NCBI GenBank assembly: GCA_027600665.1
Contig: JADGJL010000038.1
Location: forward strand, 1-62,371
Direction of reading: 5' to 3'
Source of the DNA: Irineochytrium annulatum
Taxonomy: Eukaryota; Chytridiomycota; Chytridiomycetes; Chytridiales; Chytridiaceae
DNA: 62,371 nucleotides
Shown here: positions 46,192-56,982 of the stretch, piece after piece
How positions within the stretch are numbered: position 1 is the first letter of the stretch
How the letters are laid out: each line of letters begins with the position of its first letter
The notes under the pieces: generated by a model
Told to the model about the DNA's origin: nothing
Database searches by the model: none
Seen by the model: only the letters and a program-made list of their open reading frames with translations
Made by a program: the position numbers and the translations under genes

Positions 46192-46336
46192 GTCAGCAAG
46201 TCCGGATCCCCGACTTCTGAAAAGACGTCTCCTTCACGAAAGATGGCTTGAGTTCGGACTTCCTTGGTTTTGCTGTTTCCACTCAGCACTGCTACTTAGA
46301 GAATATTTTCTCCCTGCGTAGGATTCCATTCACGCA

Positions 46337-46603
46337 TCATTTATTACTTGCAGCAGGAATAGAGTTTTTTTCCAATTTCTCCTTGCACTCTCGGAAATAG
46401 CTCCTCTTTTGCTTTGCCTCAATTTCCGCTGGGAAGTCGTCGCCACGATCAAGGCCGACGCGATGATGACGGAGGTCTCGGGAGGGTTCATAGTTCGGGA
46501 GGGACATTAGCGGATCATAGAAATGTTTTCTTTGAACTGTGTACGCGAGCGAAGATACGTTGGCAATATTAGAGTTTTTCCAGGATAATCTTCTTTGCGG
46601 CAT
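46337..46603 (-). CDS. small conserved-looking hypothetical protein
   Basis: An 88-codon single-exon frame begins MPQRRLSWKNSNIANVSSLA and contains FYDPLMSLPNYEPSRDLRHH, ending in a charged helix (AEIEAKQKRSYFRECKEKLE) and SIPAASNK. Its composition is that of a real protein rather than a chance frame, and it fits between two minus-strand genes without overlap. I do not recognise the family. Confidence 0.45.
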   Translation of the reverse strand: MPQRRLSWKNSNIANVSSLAYTVQRKHFYDPLMSLPNYEPSRDLRHHRVGLDRGDDFPAEIEAKQKRSYFRECKEKLEKNSIPAASNK

Positions 46604-46675
46604 TCCCTCAGCTCTTTAAAGTTACAGTATTAAACTTGAAGTACAAACACAAAAATAAAAAAGCAGCTATGCATA

Positions 46676-48441
46676 TCAACCAGCAATTGATTTCCTTTTT
46701 TGTTTGGGCATTTGCTTGTTGGAAACTACGACTTTCCCATTAATCACCGCCTCCCTGTGACCCTTATTGATATCCGGGTGACTGAGGCCATACGCCTCTT
46801 TATCCTCAGCGACGTACGTCTCCCGTGCAGCAGCAACGGCAACTTCAGCTTCGATCTCCGTATCTTTATCTGGGGGTCGAAGGTGTTGAGCCGTTACTGG
46901 ATCCCTGATATCAAAAATCCGGTCGAACTTCTTTTGATAACCCGAGTAATGCACTTTGAGGAACGTCTTGTCCGAGTCCGTATACCGAATGTAGTACAGT
47001 ACCCTCGAGTGGTACCAGGTCTAACAACGTAACGGGTTAATCTCTAGTATTACACGAATACACTTACTTTGGGCTCCTCATTGTAAAACACGTCAATAGT
47101 ATCGCCATACTTCAGACGGGCATGCCACGGGGCATGTGGGTCGCCAACTTCCCAGCTCCCTGTCCGAATAAACTCGTCCGTGACTTTCTCAACCGTCATA
47201 TCGCCCTTTGTTCCAGGTTTCTCTGGGGCAACAGGTGGCTCCTCCGGCGCCGACTCCTCAGCAAGCGGCAACTCGTCGTGCTGATTGCGCGTGCGTCGCC
47301 TCTTCGGGCTCGCCTTAAGTGCGACCAAAGTTTGCGATTTAGATAAGCCCGCACTTCGAAGCTTCTTTTGACGCTGAGCCAAATCCATATCGTCATCCTC
47401 CGAGTTGTCCAAAGGATCATGGATCGTGACTCGACTCGATTTCGTTATAGATTTCTGCCTTTTCGAAGCATTTTTCCGCGCCGCCGGCTCGTCTTCTTCA
47501 TCAAATTCAGCTTCGTCTTCGTCGGGGGAATCAATCTCCGCATCTGGGTCAACCGAATGCGAGCTTCTGCGCTTTCGCTTCTTTTCCGACGCTGAATCGG
47601 ACTGCGGCTCCTCCGGCTCGGATACTTCCTTTTCGACCTCCATCGGTTCACGCTCTGGCGGCAGTATTTCCGTCTGCTGTAGCCCAGCCTCCTTCGGCGC
47701 GGCTTCCTGCGGCGCGGCCGCCTTTGGCTCGGCCTGCTTCGACTTGGCCAGCTCGGGATTGGCCTGCTTCGGCTTAGCATGCTTCGGCTCAATCTGTTTC
47801 GGCTCGGCGTCCTTCTGCTCAGCTTGCTTCGGCTCGGCCAGCTGCGGTCCTCTCTGCGCCGGCTCGGGCTGCTGCCGTCCTGGTTGCCGAGTCGCACTTT
47901 GCTTCGGCACCAGTTGCTTAGGTTCTCTATCCCCCGGCTCAGGCCGCTGCGGCTCCGGCTCTTGTTGCTCCGGCTCTTCCGCCTCCGCCCTCTTCTTCTG
48001 CAGCGGATGGGGACGCTCCGGTTCCAGCTCTGCCAATTCTAGCTGCTCCGATGCAAAGTCATCATCCATCTCCCGATCCTCTGCGTCCTGGGCCATCGGG
48101 TCCAACTGCGCCTGGCCCGTCACCGCAACCGCCACAACCGGCAACTCCTTCACGACGGCGTACTCAACACCAGACATCTCATCCCGCGTCGATGCTTCGA
48201 TGGCAGGGGAGAGAGCTCTGCTGGTGTCGACCGTCGCCCGATTTAGCGTCATATCCGGCATCGCGAAGAGCTCGTCAAGATCCTCGGTACGCGTCGTCAT
48301 TATAGGGGAGGGCATGAGAGATGTGGACGCGGGCGCCGCAGAGGTAAAAATCCGGGGAACGTCCGACCGAGGAGCAGCAACGGCGGGGTCCGGCTGATGT
48401 GTAAACGAAACTAAATCGCAACGCGACTTAGCTGCCACCAT
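46676..48441 (-). CDS. Tudor-knot/chromo-barrel protein with repeat-rich linker
   Basis: Near its C-terminus the protein reads LKYGDTIDVFYNEEPKTWYH, SRVLYYIRYTDSDKTFLKVH, YSGYQKKFDRIFDI. This is a Tudor-knot or chromo-barrel fold as found in MRG15- and MSL3-like chromatin proteins, where it contacts modified histones or nucleic acid. One intron (about 47023-47068) joins the two halves in phase. Before it lie an acidic/basic disordered region and about 20 imperfect short repeats of the type EPKQAEPK (about 47680-47960), then DDDMDLAQRQKKLRSAGLSK. The ATG at 48441 (MVAAKSRCDL) may not be a true start: it lies inside what could be a 40-nt intron joining this exon to the upstream Kelch/FN3 gene. 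The stop is at 46676. Confidence 0.7.
47680..47970 (-). repeat. coding tandem repeat, EPKQAEPK type
   Basis: Short Glu-Pro-Lys-Gln/His-Ala units repeat imperfectly in frame within the Tudor-knot protein. The DNA units are 12-15 bp and diverged. This looks like a flexible charged linker. Confidence 0.75.
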
Positions 48442-51340
48442 TATGGGGAAAAGTCAAGGAAAAGGAAATACCTATTTTGAGGGTGCCCGTCGTGTCTTCC
48501 CTACGGAGGGCGTACAAAGCGAACTTAAAGGGATCGCTCGGATACCCATTGCCGTTATCCGTGATGGCAAAGACACGGAAGCTTAGATTGACAACGACCT
48601 GATTTCCCGATAACGCTATCGTCGCTCCTGCACCGCGTTAGTAACAATAGATAGATGTTAACGTCGCAAACCTCGGCCTCCGTCTCTCTCGCGCCGCGAC
48701 AATGTATCCAACGCCTTGCGCCGATTCTCCATCAGCCTTTCATATGCCAACACCACAGCTGAGTTTTGCAAAAGCTGCGTCGCGGTGATTTCCGCAAAGG
48801 ATTCTTGGCCCCTCCAAATCTCCACCCACGGTGCTCCAAGCTGCGAAACGCCGTTCCCGGAGCTGTCGCGCTCCGATCCCAACTTTGAATAGACTTTGAA
48901 GCTGTCCTTCGCTGCGACACCATTCACAGCAACGATACGATCCAGATCTGATGGGTGCAGGTCAAGCATAGCGCAGCACTCGATACAATAGTCGCGGAAA
49001 ACTCCACCGCTCAATGCAACGTCCTTGCCAAACTTCCAGACGAGCTTGAAACTTTTGATGGCGCTCCCTTCATGTTGAGGTACAACGCTCGCTAATACGG
49101 GTTTCTTTGCTCTGCCCACTTTTACAATATAAGCAAACGCCCGGAAACAGATAAAAACGATGCTCACCTTCGTTCAGCATCTTGACCTCCGTAAGGGGCT
49201 TCCCCATTTTAGTGAGCGACTGCCGGTGCATCATCATCTCGGGACTCGGGTTCTGTGTCTGCATCAAGCTCTGTAGCGCCAACGAAGGAGTCTCCCCGAA
49301 AGCGTTTACGGCCACCAACGCCAAAGTATACCACCGTCCCGGTTCAAGCTTGAACGCATCCGAACTCCGCACTTCGAGGCGTCCCTTCATCGCAAAATCC
49401 TCGCAGATATGATGCCAATCCCCTTCAACCGTCTTGTGCGCGTCGTTCTTGCCTGCAGCTTTCAGCTCCCGAATCGAGATCCGGATTTTCCGATCGCTGT
49501 GAAATCTAAACGGGTCGACCCAGCTGAGGCTGATGCGGTCCGACCCCACGGAGTCGGTCTTTAACTCTCCGGGCGGGGGCGGCGTGCCCAGGTCACAAAC
49601 CCATGCATCATTCGCGAAATTTAACTTGGATCCCTCGACTCCCATCACGTGCAGGCCGGAGTTGTTATAACCGGACCTCCCACCGAAGATGTACATTTGA
49701 TTTAAATACTGCAAAGCGGCTAAGTAAATTTTCGATTGCGCAGGTAACGCTTACCATCACAGCCGAATGTCCGCTTCTCGGGGATGGAGAACGCGCACCT
49801 GCCTCATACAGACATCGCTTCCAGAAACCGCGAGCAATATCATAAACCCACAGATCGTTCGTGCACCGCCACCGGGATGACTGCAGCAGGGAATCATGAT
49901 CGATCCCCACGTTCTCCGCCTCCTCGGGTTCGTACAGCTTGGGATGCGGAGCGTACGTCTCGACCCAGCCGCCAAAGATCACCATGTGGGGACCCTGCGG
50001 CGCACCCCACAGAACCGCGCTGTGCATCGAACGCCCAGGAGGCTTCTCGCCCTCGGGCTCCACCTTGAACCACGTCACGTGGCCTATAAATCCAACTTAG
50101 CAAAATCAAGCGATTTCATAAAAACAAGTTGCACTGACCATTAGGCTTAATGTTCAAGTAGAATACATCATTAGATCTCTCCACACGAAGCTTGTTATCA
50201 GACGTCCGGAGCGTCTCATGCATCCCGCCGAACACGATAATCTTCCGCCCTGCTCCCTTAGAGTTCCCCGGGTGGTAAAGCGCCGAATGAGACTCGAGCC
50301 GGTACGCGCGCTGGCTGCTGTCGTGAACGGGCAGGCTCCACCTCCGCGTCTTCAGGTCAAAAACGTGCAGTTCGTTATAGTCCCGGCCGTCAACGAGACC
50401 GCCGTACAGATAAAGGCAGGGATGCTCGTCCGAGTTGGCCAGCGGAGGGACGTACGTCAAGGTGGAGCCGATAGCGGGCCGTGGAGCCAGTCGGGTGCCA
50501 TCCTTATTGGTCTCCTCAGGGTTTATTGGGGTGAGCACGGTGATAGTGTCCGTAAAGGCGTCGTATTCGAGTATCTTGTAGCAAATGACACATTAAAATT
50601 CAAACTCGTTTGCAAAGGTCATTTACTCACCTCATCTGACGCCTGACTCTTCCGAGCAGGATTTGACGGAAGTCCACCAAAAATGTATACCTTCGACCCA
50701 TGCGAGCAACACCCAAAGGCAGCCTTCGCCTTCTTCGAAATGGCGTCATGGTTGCGAGATCTGCCGTTGGAAGCAGATTTTGTGGGAAATTTGGCGTAGT
50801 TCGGGTCCGATGCCACCAGCGGATGCCGACGCGTCCATCGCCGCGACCCTGGAACAGATTAAGCGAATTAGACTACGCATGGAGAAAAAAAGAACAAAAC
50901 GTACCGAAGTCCAACGAGTGCACTTCGTTTCGAATCGTCTCCCCATCGCTCCCCCACAACATTAGCATCTCCGTCGCCAGCTTCCCATTAGCCTCATCCA
51001 CCACCAGGTCCTCCGGTCTCGCGATCCCGTTCCTCACGGATGTGAACTCCTTCCGGTCGTCCTCGTCCACTTTCCTCCTCTCCTGCTCCCTGCTCAACAC
51101 CAGTGCGCACTTGTAACCATGGCACGCGAAGTCGGGCGTCTCGTCCGTCACCGAGAGGCTCGTCCAGATGGCCGAGGGGCCCTCCGAGTGAATGTGTGGA
51201 ACGACGGTGTTGTTCTCGGAAGAGCCGTTCTTGAGCGCGGCCTTCTGGTTGACCTCCGCGGCCAACTGGTCGACCGCACCTTTCGGCTGGTGCTCCTGGA
51301 GAGCTCGCGAGTTGCGCCGGGACGGGCTGCCGGTGGTCAT
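48431..51340 (-). CDS. HCF-like protein: Kelch propeller plus FN3
   Basis: Host-cell-factor-like proteins use a Kelch beta-propeller to scaffold histone-modifying complexes. After an N-terminal tail (MTTGSPSRRNSRALQ, start 51340; no upstream ATG in frame), Kelch blades appear in order: KVYIFGGLPSNPA, CLYLYGGLVDGRDYNELHVF, KIIVFGGMHE, HMVIFGGWVETY and QMYIFGGRSGYNN. FN3-type segments follow: APPPPGELKTDSVGSDRISL-like sequence near 49570, WYTLALVAVNAFGETPS and, in the last exon, VVVNLSFRVFAITDNGNGYP. Introns carry good GT..AG ends; one has a TACTAAC-like branch site (about 48630-48640). After TGTLKI (48480) the frame either runs to a stop at 48430-48432 or splices by a 40-nt intron into the Tudor-knot exon. 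In that case both entries are one gene spanning 46676-51340. Confidence 0.82.
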
Positions 51341-51560
51341 TGGCGAACGCAGCAACGGAGCAGCGATTCCTTCCCTGGACGTCAATTCGCCTCCCTCTCA
51401 TCACCTTTGCAGAGGACAGCAAAGAAGCTCTGTCCTGACAGCACAGTTCTACTGTCAAAGAAACTTATTCACTCTCACTGATGTGTTTTCCAAAGGACCA
51501 GCTCATAATGAGGGCGGGCCCTCCTCTTCCAGATTTCGGACGATATCAACCGAAGCAACA

Positions 51561-53028
51561 TTATATTTTCTTGATGATTTGCACCACATCCTCGTCATTC
51601 AGGTTATGCTCCTTCCCAACCTTCTGCGGCTGATGCTTTGCCGAGCTGCCCCAGATCAACGCGTGCTTGAAATCCCGAAGGATCGCCTTGTGGATGGTGT
51701 TGCAAAACTTCTCCACTGACGCCTCGGACTTCTTGATGACGACCGGCGCGCTGTAGTCCGGCAGCTGACCCTTCGGCTTTGTGTAAATTCGCGCAAGGTC
51801 GAGGTATATCCACATCTGAAATTGTCAGCTCTCCACGCTCCCCGCCGTTCTATGCGTTACCTTCTCCATAAGATCATCAAAGTTCCACCCGTGATGTGCA
51901 CTAATGGGAATTGAATGCGGGATTTTGTAGACGATGTCGAGCTCTTCGATAGAGATTTGGTCGATCTTGTTCAGCACATAAATACATGGAATATAAACAC
52001 GGTTCCTGTATAACCGCGTCAGCCTTAAGCGGACAGAACTTGATTGCTTACCCTTCAATAACATCAATTAAATCATCCGCCGTGTAATCCGCTTTAAACG
52101 AGACATCGGCATTATGAATCCGATACTCCGACAAAATAGCCTTCACCGCATCCGTATCCAGATGCGTCAACGCCACCGTCGAGCTTACGCTCACACCGCC
52201 CTTCTCCTTCTTCTTGAATATAATTGCCGGCGGCTCCTTATTCAACCGAATCCCAAACCCCTCCATCTCCTTCTCAATGATCCTCTTATCCCCCAACGGC
52301 TTCAGCACGTCCAGAACAATGAAGATTAACGAGCACGTCCGCGCGACTGCGATGACCTGCCGACCACGACCTTTGCCGTCCTTAGCGCCCTCGATGATAC
52401 CGGGCAAGTCCAGCATCTGGATCTTGGCGCCTTTGTATTGAATCACACCGGGGACCGTCGTGAGGGTCGTGAACTCGTACGCGCCGACTTCGGAGTGCGT
52501 GCCGGTAATTTTGGACATGAGGGTTGATTTCCCTACGGATGGGAAGCCGACAAAGCCGACTCGGGCGACACCCTGCCAGAAAGCTAGTTTAATTTATTTT
52601 GATAAAGCATCTCACGTACCGTCTTCGCGACATCGAAACCGACGCCGGGACCACCACCGCCACCTCCAGATGGCGTAATGAGCTCTCGCCGAAGCTTCGC
52701 AAGTTTCGCCTTAAGGCCTATGAGCAACTTTCACGGACGTCCCAAAGTCGCACCTTTAACGTTCCCAAATGGTACGAGGTCGCTGCATACACAAAAACGG
52801 CCGTTAACTTCTATAGATTCGCCGTGAAATCCTAATGCACCTTTATTTTTCTGTTTAAAAAGGCGTTAAATCCTCCTAACATGCACGCGGAAGACTTTAT
52901 CTTACCTGCGTCCTCGCCATCTCCTCCTCGATCGCCTTGATTTTCTGCTCGCATGAATCTAGGTAAGATGTGGCGCCCTATAAGAGAGCAATAATAAGAT
53001 CCAGATCGCCCACCTCCGGAATCGACAT
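51561..53028 (-). CDS. RBG1: developmentally regulated GTP-binding protein DRG1/Rbg1
   Basis: DRG1 is an OBG-family GTPase that helps translating ribosomes with a DFRP partner. Exons joined by eye give [40 protein letters not shown], then [20 protein letters not shown] and the G-domain: [20 protein letters not shown] (P-loop), [33 protein letters not shown] (Switch II) and [20 protein letters not shown] (NKID). The TGS domain ends [35 protein letters not shown] and VVQIIKKI. Length is about 368 residues as in other eukaryotes. The 5' end is split into tiny exons, including one of 10 nt (52841-52850 region) and one of 29 nt. It starts 38-160 bases from the divergent hydrolase gene. Confidence 0.95.
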
Positions 53029-53186
53029 CTTGATGGAGCGGCCCTCAGAGGCGACTTGAGGAGTGGATGATGGAGTGGTGTCGAAAAAAGTGCCAAGTCG
53101 TGTATTTGACGACTAAGAGCGGCGCTTCAGAAATCTGGAGGAAGGCCAACGTTGACGTCGATCCTGCCCTCGTCGTGAACGCAGCT

Positions 53187-54549
53187 ATGAAAGGGCTTCC
53201 TATTGACGACGGTCACGACACCGCGGCCTTCACTAACATCTGCTTGGCCGACGCCGCACCGCCGCCACCACCGCCGCCTCTGCTCCGCAACTTCATCTAC
53301 CTCCTGCGCAAGCTCCGCATCCACCGACGGGTCGTACTAAATGGCGCGATCTGTCTGCTCGTACTCTCTCTACTTTACCGGAGTAGCGGGGATGTTCGCG
53401 AGTACATCGCCCCTCCCGACCACCATCCGGTGGTGCCGAGCTTGCCGAGATGGAGCGTGGAGAGAGCAAATGCGTGGTACGACGAGCTGCCGTGGCTTGT
53501 TGGATCAAACTACGTGCCATCTTATGCATCAAACCAGGTACTATCATGGAAGTTTTATAAGCTGACCGCGAATAAATCCGCAGCTTGAGATGTTCCAACC
53601 GGAGACCTTCAATTTGACCCGCATCGCGCTCGAGATCTCCTGGGCCCGCCACCTCGGCATGAACACCATGCGCATCTTCCTCCACGACCTCCTCTTCCTC
53701 AACAACCCCTCACACATGCTCGAAAGCCTCGACGCCGTCCTCAACGTCACCGCCTCCAACGGCATCCGCCCTATTATCGTCTTCTTTGACTCCTGCTGGC
53801 GCCCCAACGCCACTGCAGGCCCGCAGCTCCCGCCCATCCCGCACACCCACAACAGTCGCTGGGTCCAGAGCCCCAACGCCTCCACCCTCGTCGACGCTAA
53901 ACAACACGCCAGGCTGAGAGAGTACGTCACGACCGTCATCGCCGCGCATAAAGAAGACCACCGCGTCCTTATGTGGGACCTCTGGAACGAACCCAACAAC
54001 CAACTTCATGACAACCGCGGCTTCCGCGAAGCCCACGACAAGCTCCGACACGTCGACAACCTCCTCCCACAAGTGTTCCAGTGGGCGCGCCAGGTGAACC
54101 CAATGCAGCCCCTGACGACGTCCGTGTGGAGGGAGGCGGACCTGGGCGAGACCCTGACGGTCCGACAGACGCTAGGGCTCGTGGACGTCGTGACGTTCCA
54201 CACCTACATGCGGGAGACCGAGTTTGCAGTTTTCGCGGGCGCTCTAAGTCGGTTGACGCGCGGGCGGCCGCTGATATGCACTGAGTGGCTCGCGAGGCCG
54301 GAGGGGTCGACGGTGATGACCATTCTCCCGTTAGCGAAGCGTTTGAAGATTGGGGCCGTGAATTGGGGCTTGGTGAACGGGAGGTCCCAGACGAACTACC
54401 CATGGGACTCGTGGGAGAGGAAGGTGTACAGGGGTGGGCCGGGGGCGTGGTTCCATGATTTGCTGTGGGAGAATGGGACAGCCTATAGGGAGGTAGAGGT
54501 GGAGATGTTCAGGAGGCTGACGAAAGCTTCTTCGCCTTATTACTCCTGA
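53187..54549 (+). CDS. membrane-anchored GH5-like glycoside hydrolase
   Basis: Two exons (53187-53537 and 53584-54549) encode about 438 residues; an upstream ATG at 53067 in the same frame would add 40. A short cytosolic part with a proline run leads into one transmembrane anchor (VVLNGAICLLVLSLLY), suggesting a type II membrane protein facing outward. The catalytic domain has WYDELPWLVGSNYVPSYASN, AWRHLGMNTMRIFLHDLLFL-like sequence, IRPIIVFFDSCWRPN, VLMWDLWNEPNN (probable acid/base Glu), DVVTFHTYMRE and PLICTEWLARPEGS (probable nucleophile Glu), then IGAVNWGLVNGRSQTNYPWD. I know this arrangement from bacterial proteins annotated as xylanase or cellulase-like clan GH-A members. Its substrate is unknown, and horizontal origin is possible. 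Confidence 0.85.
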
Positions 54550-54691
54550 GTCGGAGCTAGGCATGCTGGAGCGGAGTGGCGCGCTATGCGCTTTTCGTTG
54601 TTACATTAGAAATATCCTTGGATGACCTTCTTAAATAGGTGTTTATTTATAAATACTGAACATCGCATTGCTCGTTATTACAATGCTGTTA

Positions 54692-56021
54692 TCAGTCGTC
54701 CACGTGGACGGGTTTTATGAGATCGTCCGCGTTCAACACAAAGCAAGCGCTCGCTGCTCTGCTCATATGCCGCTTGAGCGCGTCCATTCTTGAGAAAGCC
54801 TTGTCGCACCTTTTCATCAGAAAAAAGGTTAACGGGTGAGGTTCCACATCAAATAACACGCGCACAAAACTGAACCCACTTCATACATCCATAAGGCTTC
54901 AACCCCGTATGCAAGCTCCTCGTATGCCTCTTCAAGTCATGCGACCTTCGAAACGCGGCCGGGCACATCTCGCACGCAAAGATGCGTTCTGCTCCCGCGC
55001 TTCCCGGCGTCCCGAGGCCTATGAACGAGCTCGAGGACCTCCTTCTCGGCGGCGATATCGGCATTGGTGGTAGCGCGGGCGTACTGCGGGCCGAGACCGG
55101 CGTCGGCAGGAACGAGCGCGCCTGGCCGTTGATGTTCGTGACGATCCGGAGTTGAGGCTGCGGGCGGGGCTCGTGGCAGTTGAGTGTGGGGTCGGGCGTG
55201 TGGCGAAGGAGGGTGAAGTCGTGGCTCGGGACGGTGTGAGGGGCGAGCGAGGGGGCATGTGAGGCGAGAGGCGTCTGAAGGCCAAACTGCTGCTGCATCT
55301 GCAACAGCGGTTGGGGCGTCCGGGCGATGGGTTGGTATATTATCGATGATGACGGTGTCGTTAACGGCTGCGTGGCTCTCCGCTGAGGAACGAATGCCCG
55401 AGCATGGTCGGAGGAAACCGTAAGGGGAAATGCGCAGGATGTAGCGACGACTGGGTAGGGAGCGTGGCGGAGCTCGTGGTGGTGGGTGATGGGCCGATGT
55501 GCGGGCATCAACATGGACGACACGCCGACGGGCAGGCTCATGGAGCGCTGGCTGGGGACGACGTCGGGCGCGGGTGGAAGGTGACTGGCGGATGAGTTTG
55601 CGGCTGTGAGAGACACTGGCGTGAGAGGGGTCGTCGCGGCGGGCGAGGGTGAGATCGCGAGCGGTGAAGATGCCATGCTGGCGTCCACCAGGTTCACGTT
55701 GACGAGCTCGTCGAAGTTGATGATGCCGGTGAGGAAGTCCGCATCGTCCCATAGCGGTGAGTCCAGGAGCGCCCGGTCCGGGTTCGCTTCATTCCTAAGG
55801 CCCTGGTGTTCCGATGAGGAGATGCCGGCGGACGCCTTTGAGAGGCCGGTGGCAGCGGCGAGCTCGTGGTAAAGTGCGTGGAAGTCGGGTAGGTCCGGGA
55901 GAGTCGGTGGCTGCGGGACCACTGTCGCAGGCGCGGCGCGAATGGGGGAATCCATATCGGTTCTCAAGAGGAGCGATGTCGAGGTCGCCAAGGGCGAGAC
56001 GGTCACTGCCGATGTGATCAC
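54692..56021 (-). CDS. C2H2 zinc-finger transcription factor
   Basis: A long N-terminal region rich in Pro, Ser, Ala and Leu (for example WDDADFLTGIINFDELVNVN) precedes two C-terminal C2H2 fingers: FACEMCPAAFRRSHDLKRHT and, across an intron, YGCMKCDKAFSRMDALKRHM. The linker is HTGLKPYGC. The splice (AA/G, phase 2) restores the C-x2-C of the second finger. The paired fingers with SHDL and MDAL recognition helices resemble those of Crz1- and Msn2-like fungal regulators, but assignment to either is not possible by eye. The start could be 56021 or the internal MDSPIRAAP. The stop is at 54692. Confidence 0.85.
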
Positions 56022-56289
56022 AGGCCGATGGACTGGAAGGTGCGCCCCACGAGAAGCTCCCGATGTGCTATTCTTGGTTCGCTTTCGAAGTGCTGGTTTG
56101 TGGAAGCTGTTGCAAGCCTTTCGGACTCGTTCGTCCGATCACCTTTGAGCGCCGCATCCTTACCTCCCTCAAAGGAGGCGCCCGCATCTCCAGGCAATAC
56201 TGCTCTCTCCGAACAACGCCCGATTAGCTTTCAACTATCTTCCGCCTCCCGACTACATCCCGACCGCCATCCCACCCGTCCTCCTTTCC

Positions 56290-56982
56290 ATGCACCTCCC
56301 AATCGAGGTCCGCGCCGTGATCGCCGAACACGATGCCACCGTGGCAGCCTCTACCCACACCGTGCCGTCAATGACCACCTACCCATCCCCTGACATCACC
56401 CCTACCCCACCGAACCCCGCCGCAGCAGCCTTTGTTGCCAACCGGCTCCCGATCCCGATCCTGATCGCAATCGTCGCCGTCAGCTTCCTCTTCTTCGGCC
56501 TCACCATCTGCCTCATCATGACCGCCGTCCGGAGGGAGAGGAGGAAGCTCGAGAAGAAGGGAAGGGCACAGGCCATCGGCAGGAGGGCGTCGATTATGAG
56601 GGCCATGCAGGCAAGAGGCCTCGTACTGGGAGCGGGCATGAGGTTTGCCGGCGGGGAGCATAACAAGACTGCTGCTATTGCGACCGTAGGGCCGGGCGTC
56701 AAGATGGGGCATAGGACGACCAAGGTGGTTATGACACGGGAGATGATTGTTGGCGCTGGCGGTGTCGGCGTCACATCTCACCCCGGTGCAAGAGACAACA
56801 GCACCGGCCCCTTTGCCAGCCTTGGCCCCGCAGCTCCACCGACCGCCAGGGTTCAAAAAGAGATGCAGGGATCATTGGGAAGGTCCGTCGTAAAGGAGGC
56901 GAGGCCAGTTAGGCTCATCCCCGCCCCGTCTTCGCCAAACCTACTGAGGGCGTCGACGACCTCTACTGGGAGCTCAAAATAG
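56290..56982 (+). CDS. single-pass membrane protein, unrecognised
   Basis: A single exon of 230 codons. After a Pro/Thr/Ala-rich N-terminal part without a classic signal peptide there is one strong membrane segment, IPILIAIVAVSFLFFGLTIC (about residues 55-80). A basic juxtamembrane stretch (RRERRKLEKKGRAQAIGRR) follows, indicating a cytosolic C-terminus. The tail is Gly/Ala/Thr-rich and ends RASTTSTGSSK. The layout resembles fungal single-pass cell-surface sensors, but no family motif is seen. It is divergent from the zinc-finger gene, with about 270 bases between them. Confidence 0.65.
   Translation: MHLPIEVRAVIAEHDATVAASTHTVPSMTTYPSPDITPTPPNPAAAAFVANRLPIPILIAIVAVSFLFFGLTICLIMTAVRRERRKLEKKGRAQAIGRRASIMRAMQARGLVLGAGMRFAGGEHNKTAAIATVGPGVKMGHRTTKVVMTREMIVGAGGVGVTSHPGARDNSTGPFASLGPAAPPTARVQKEMQGSLGRSVVKEARPVRLIPAPSSPNLLRASTTSTGSSK

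Noticed and set aside
45434..46321. 295-codon plus-strand frame over the methyltransferase N-terminus
   Set aside because: Antisense shadow. The minus strand encodes paired Cys motifs and continues in phase into the PHD finger.
47405..48397. 330-codon plus-strand frame rich in Ser, Gly and Cys
   Set aside because: Antisense of the EPKQAEPK repeat region of the Tudor-knot gene. It has no motif of its own.
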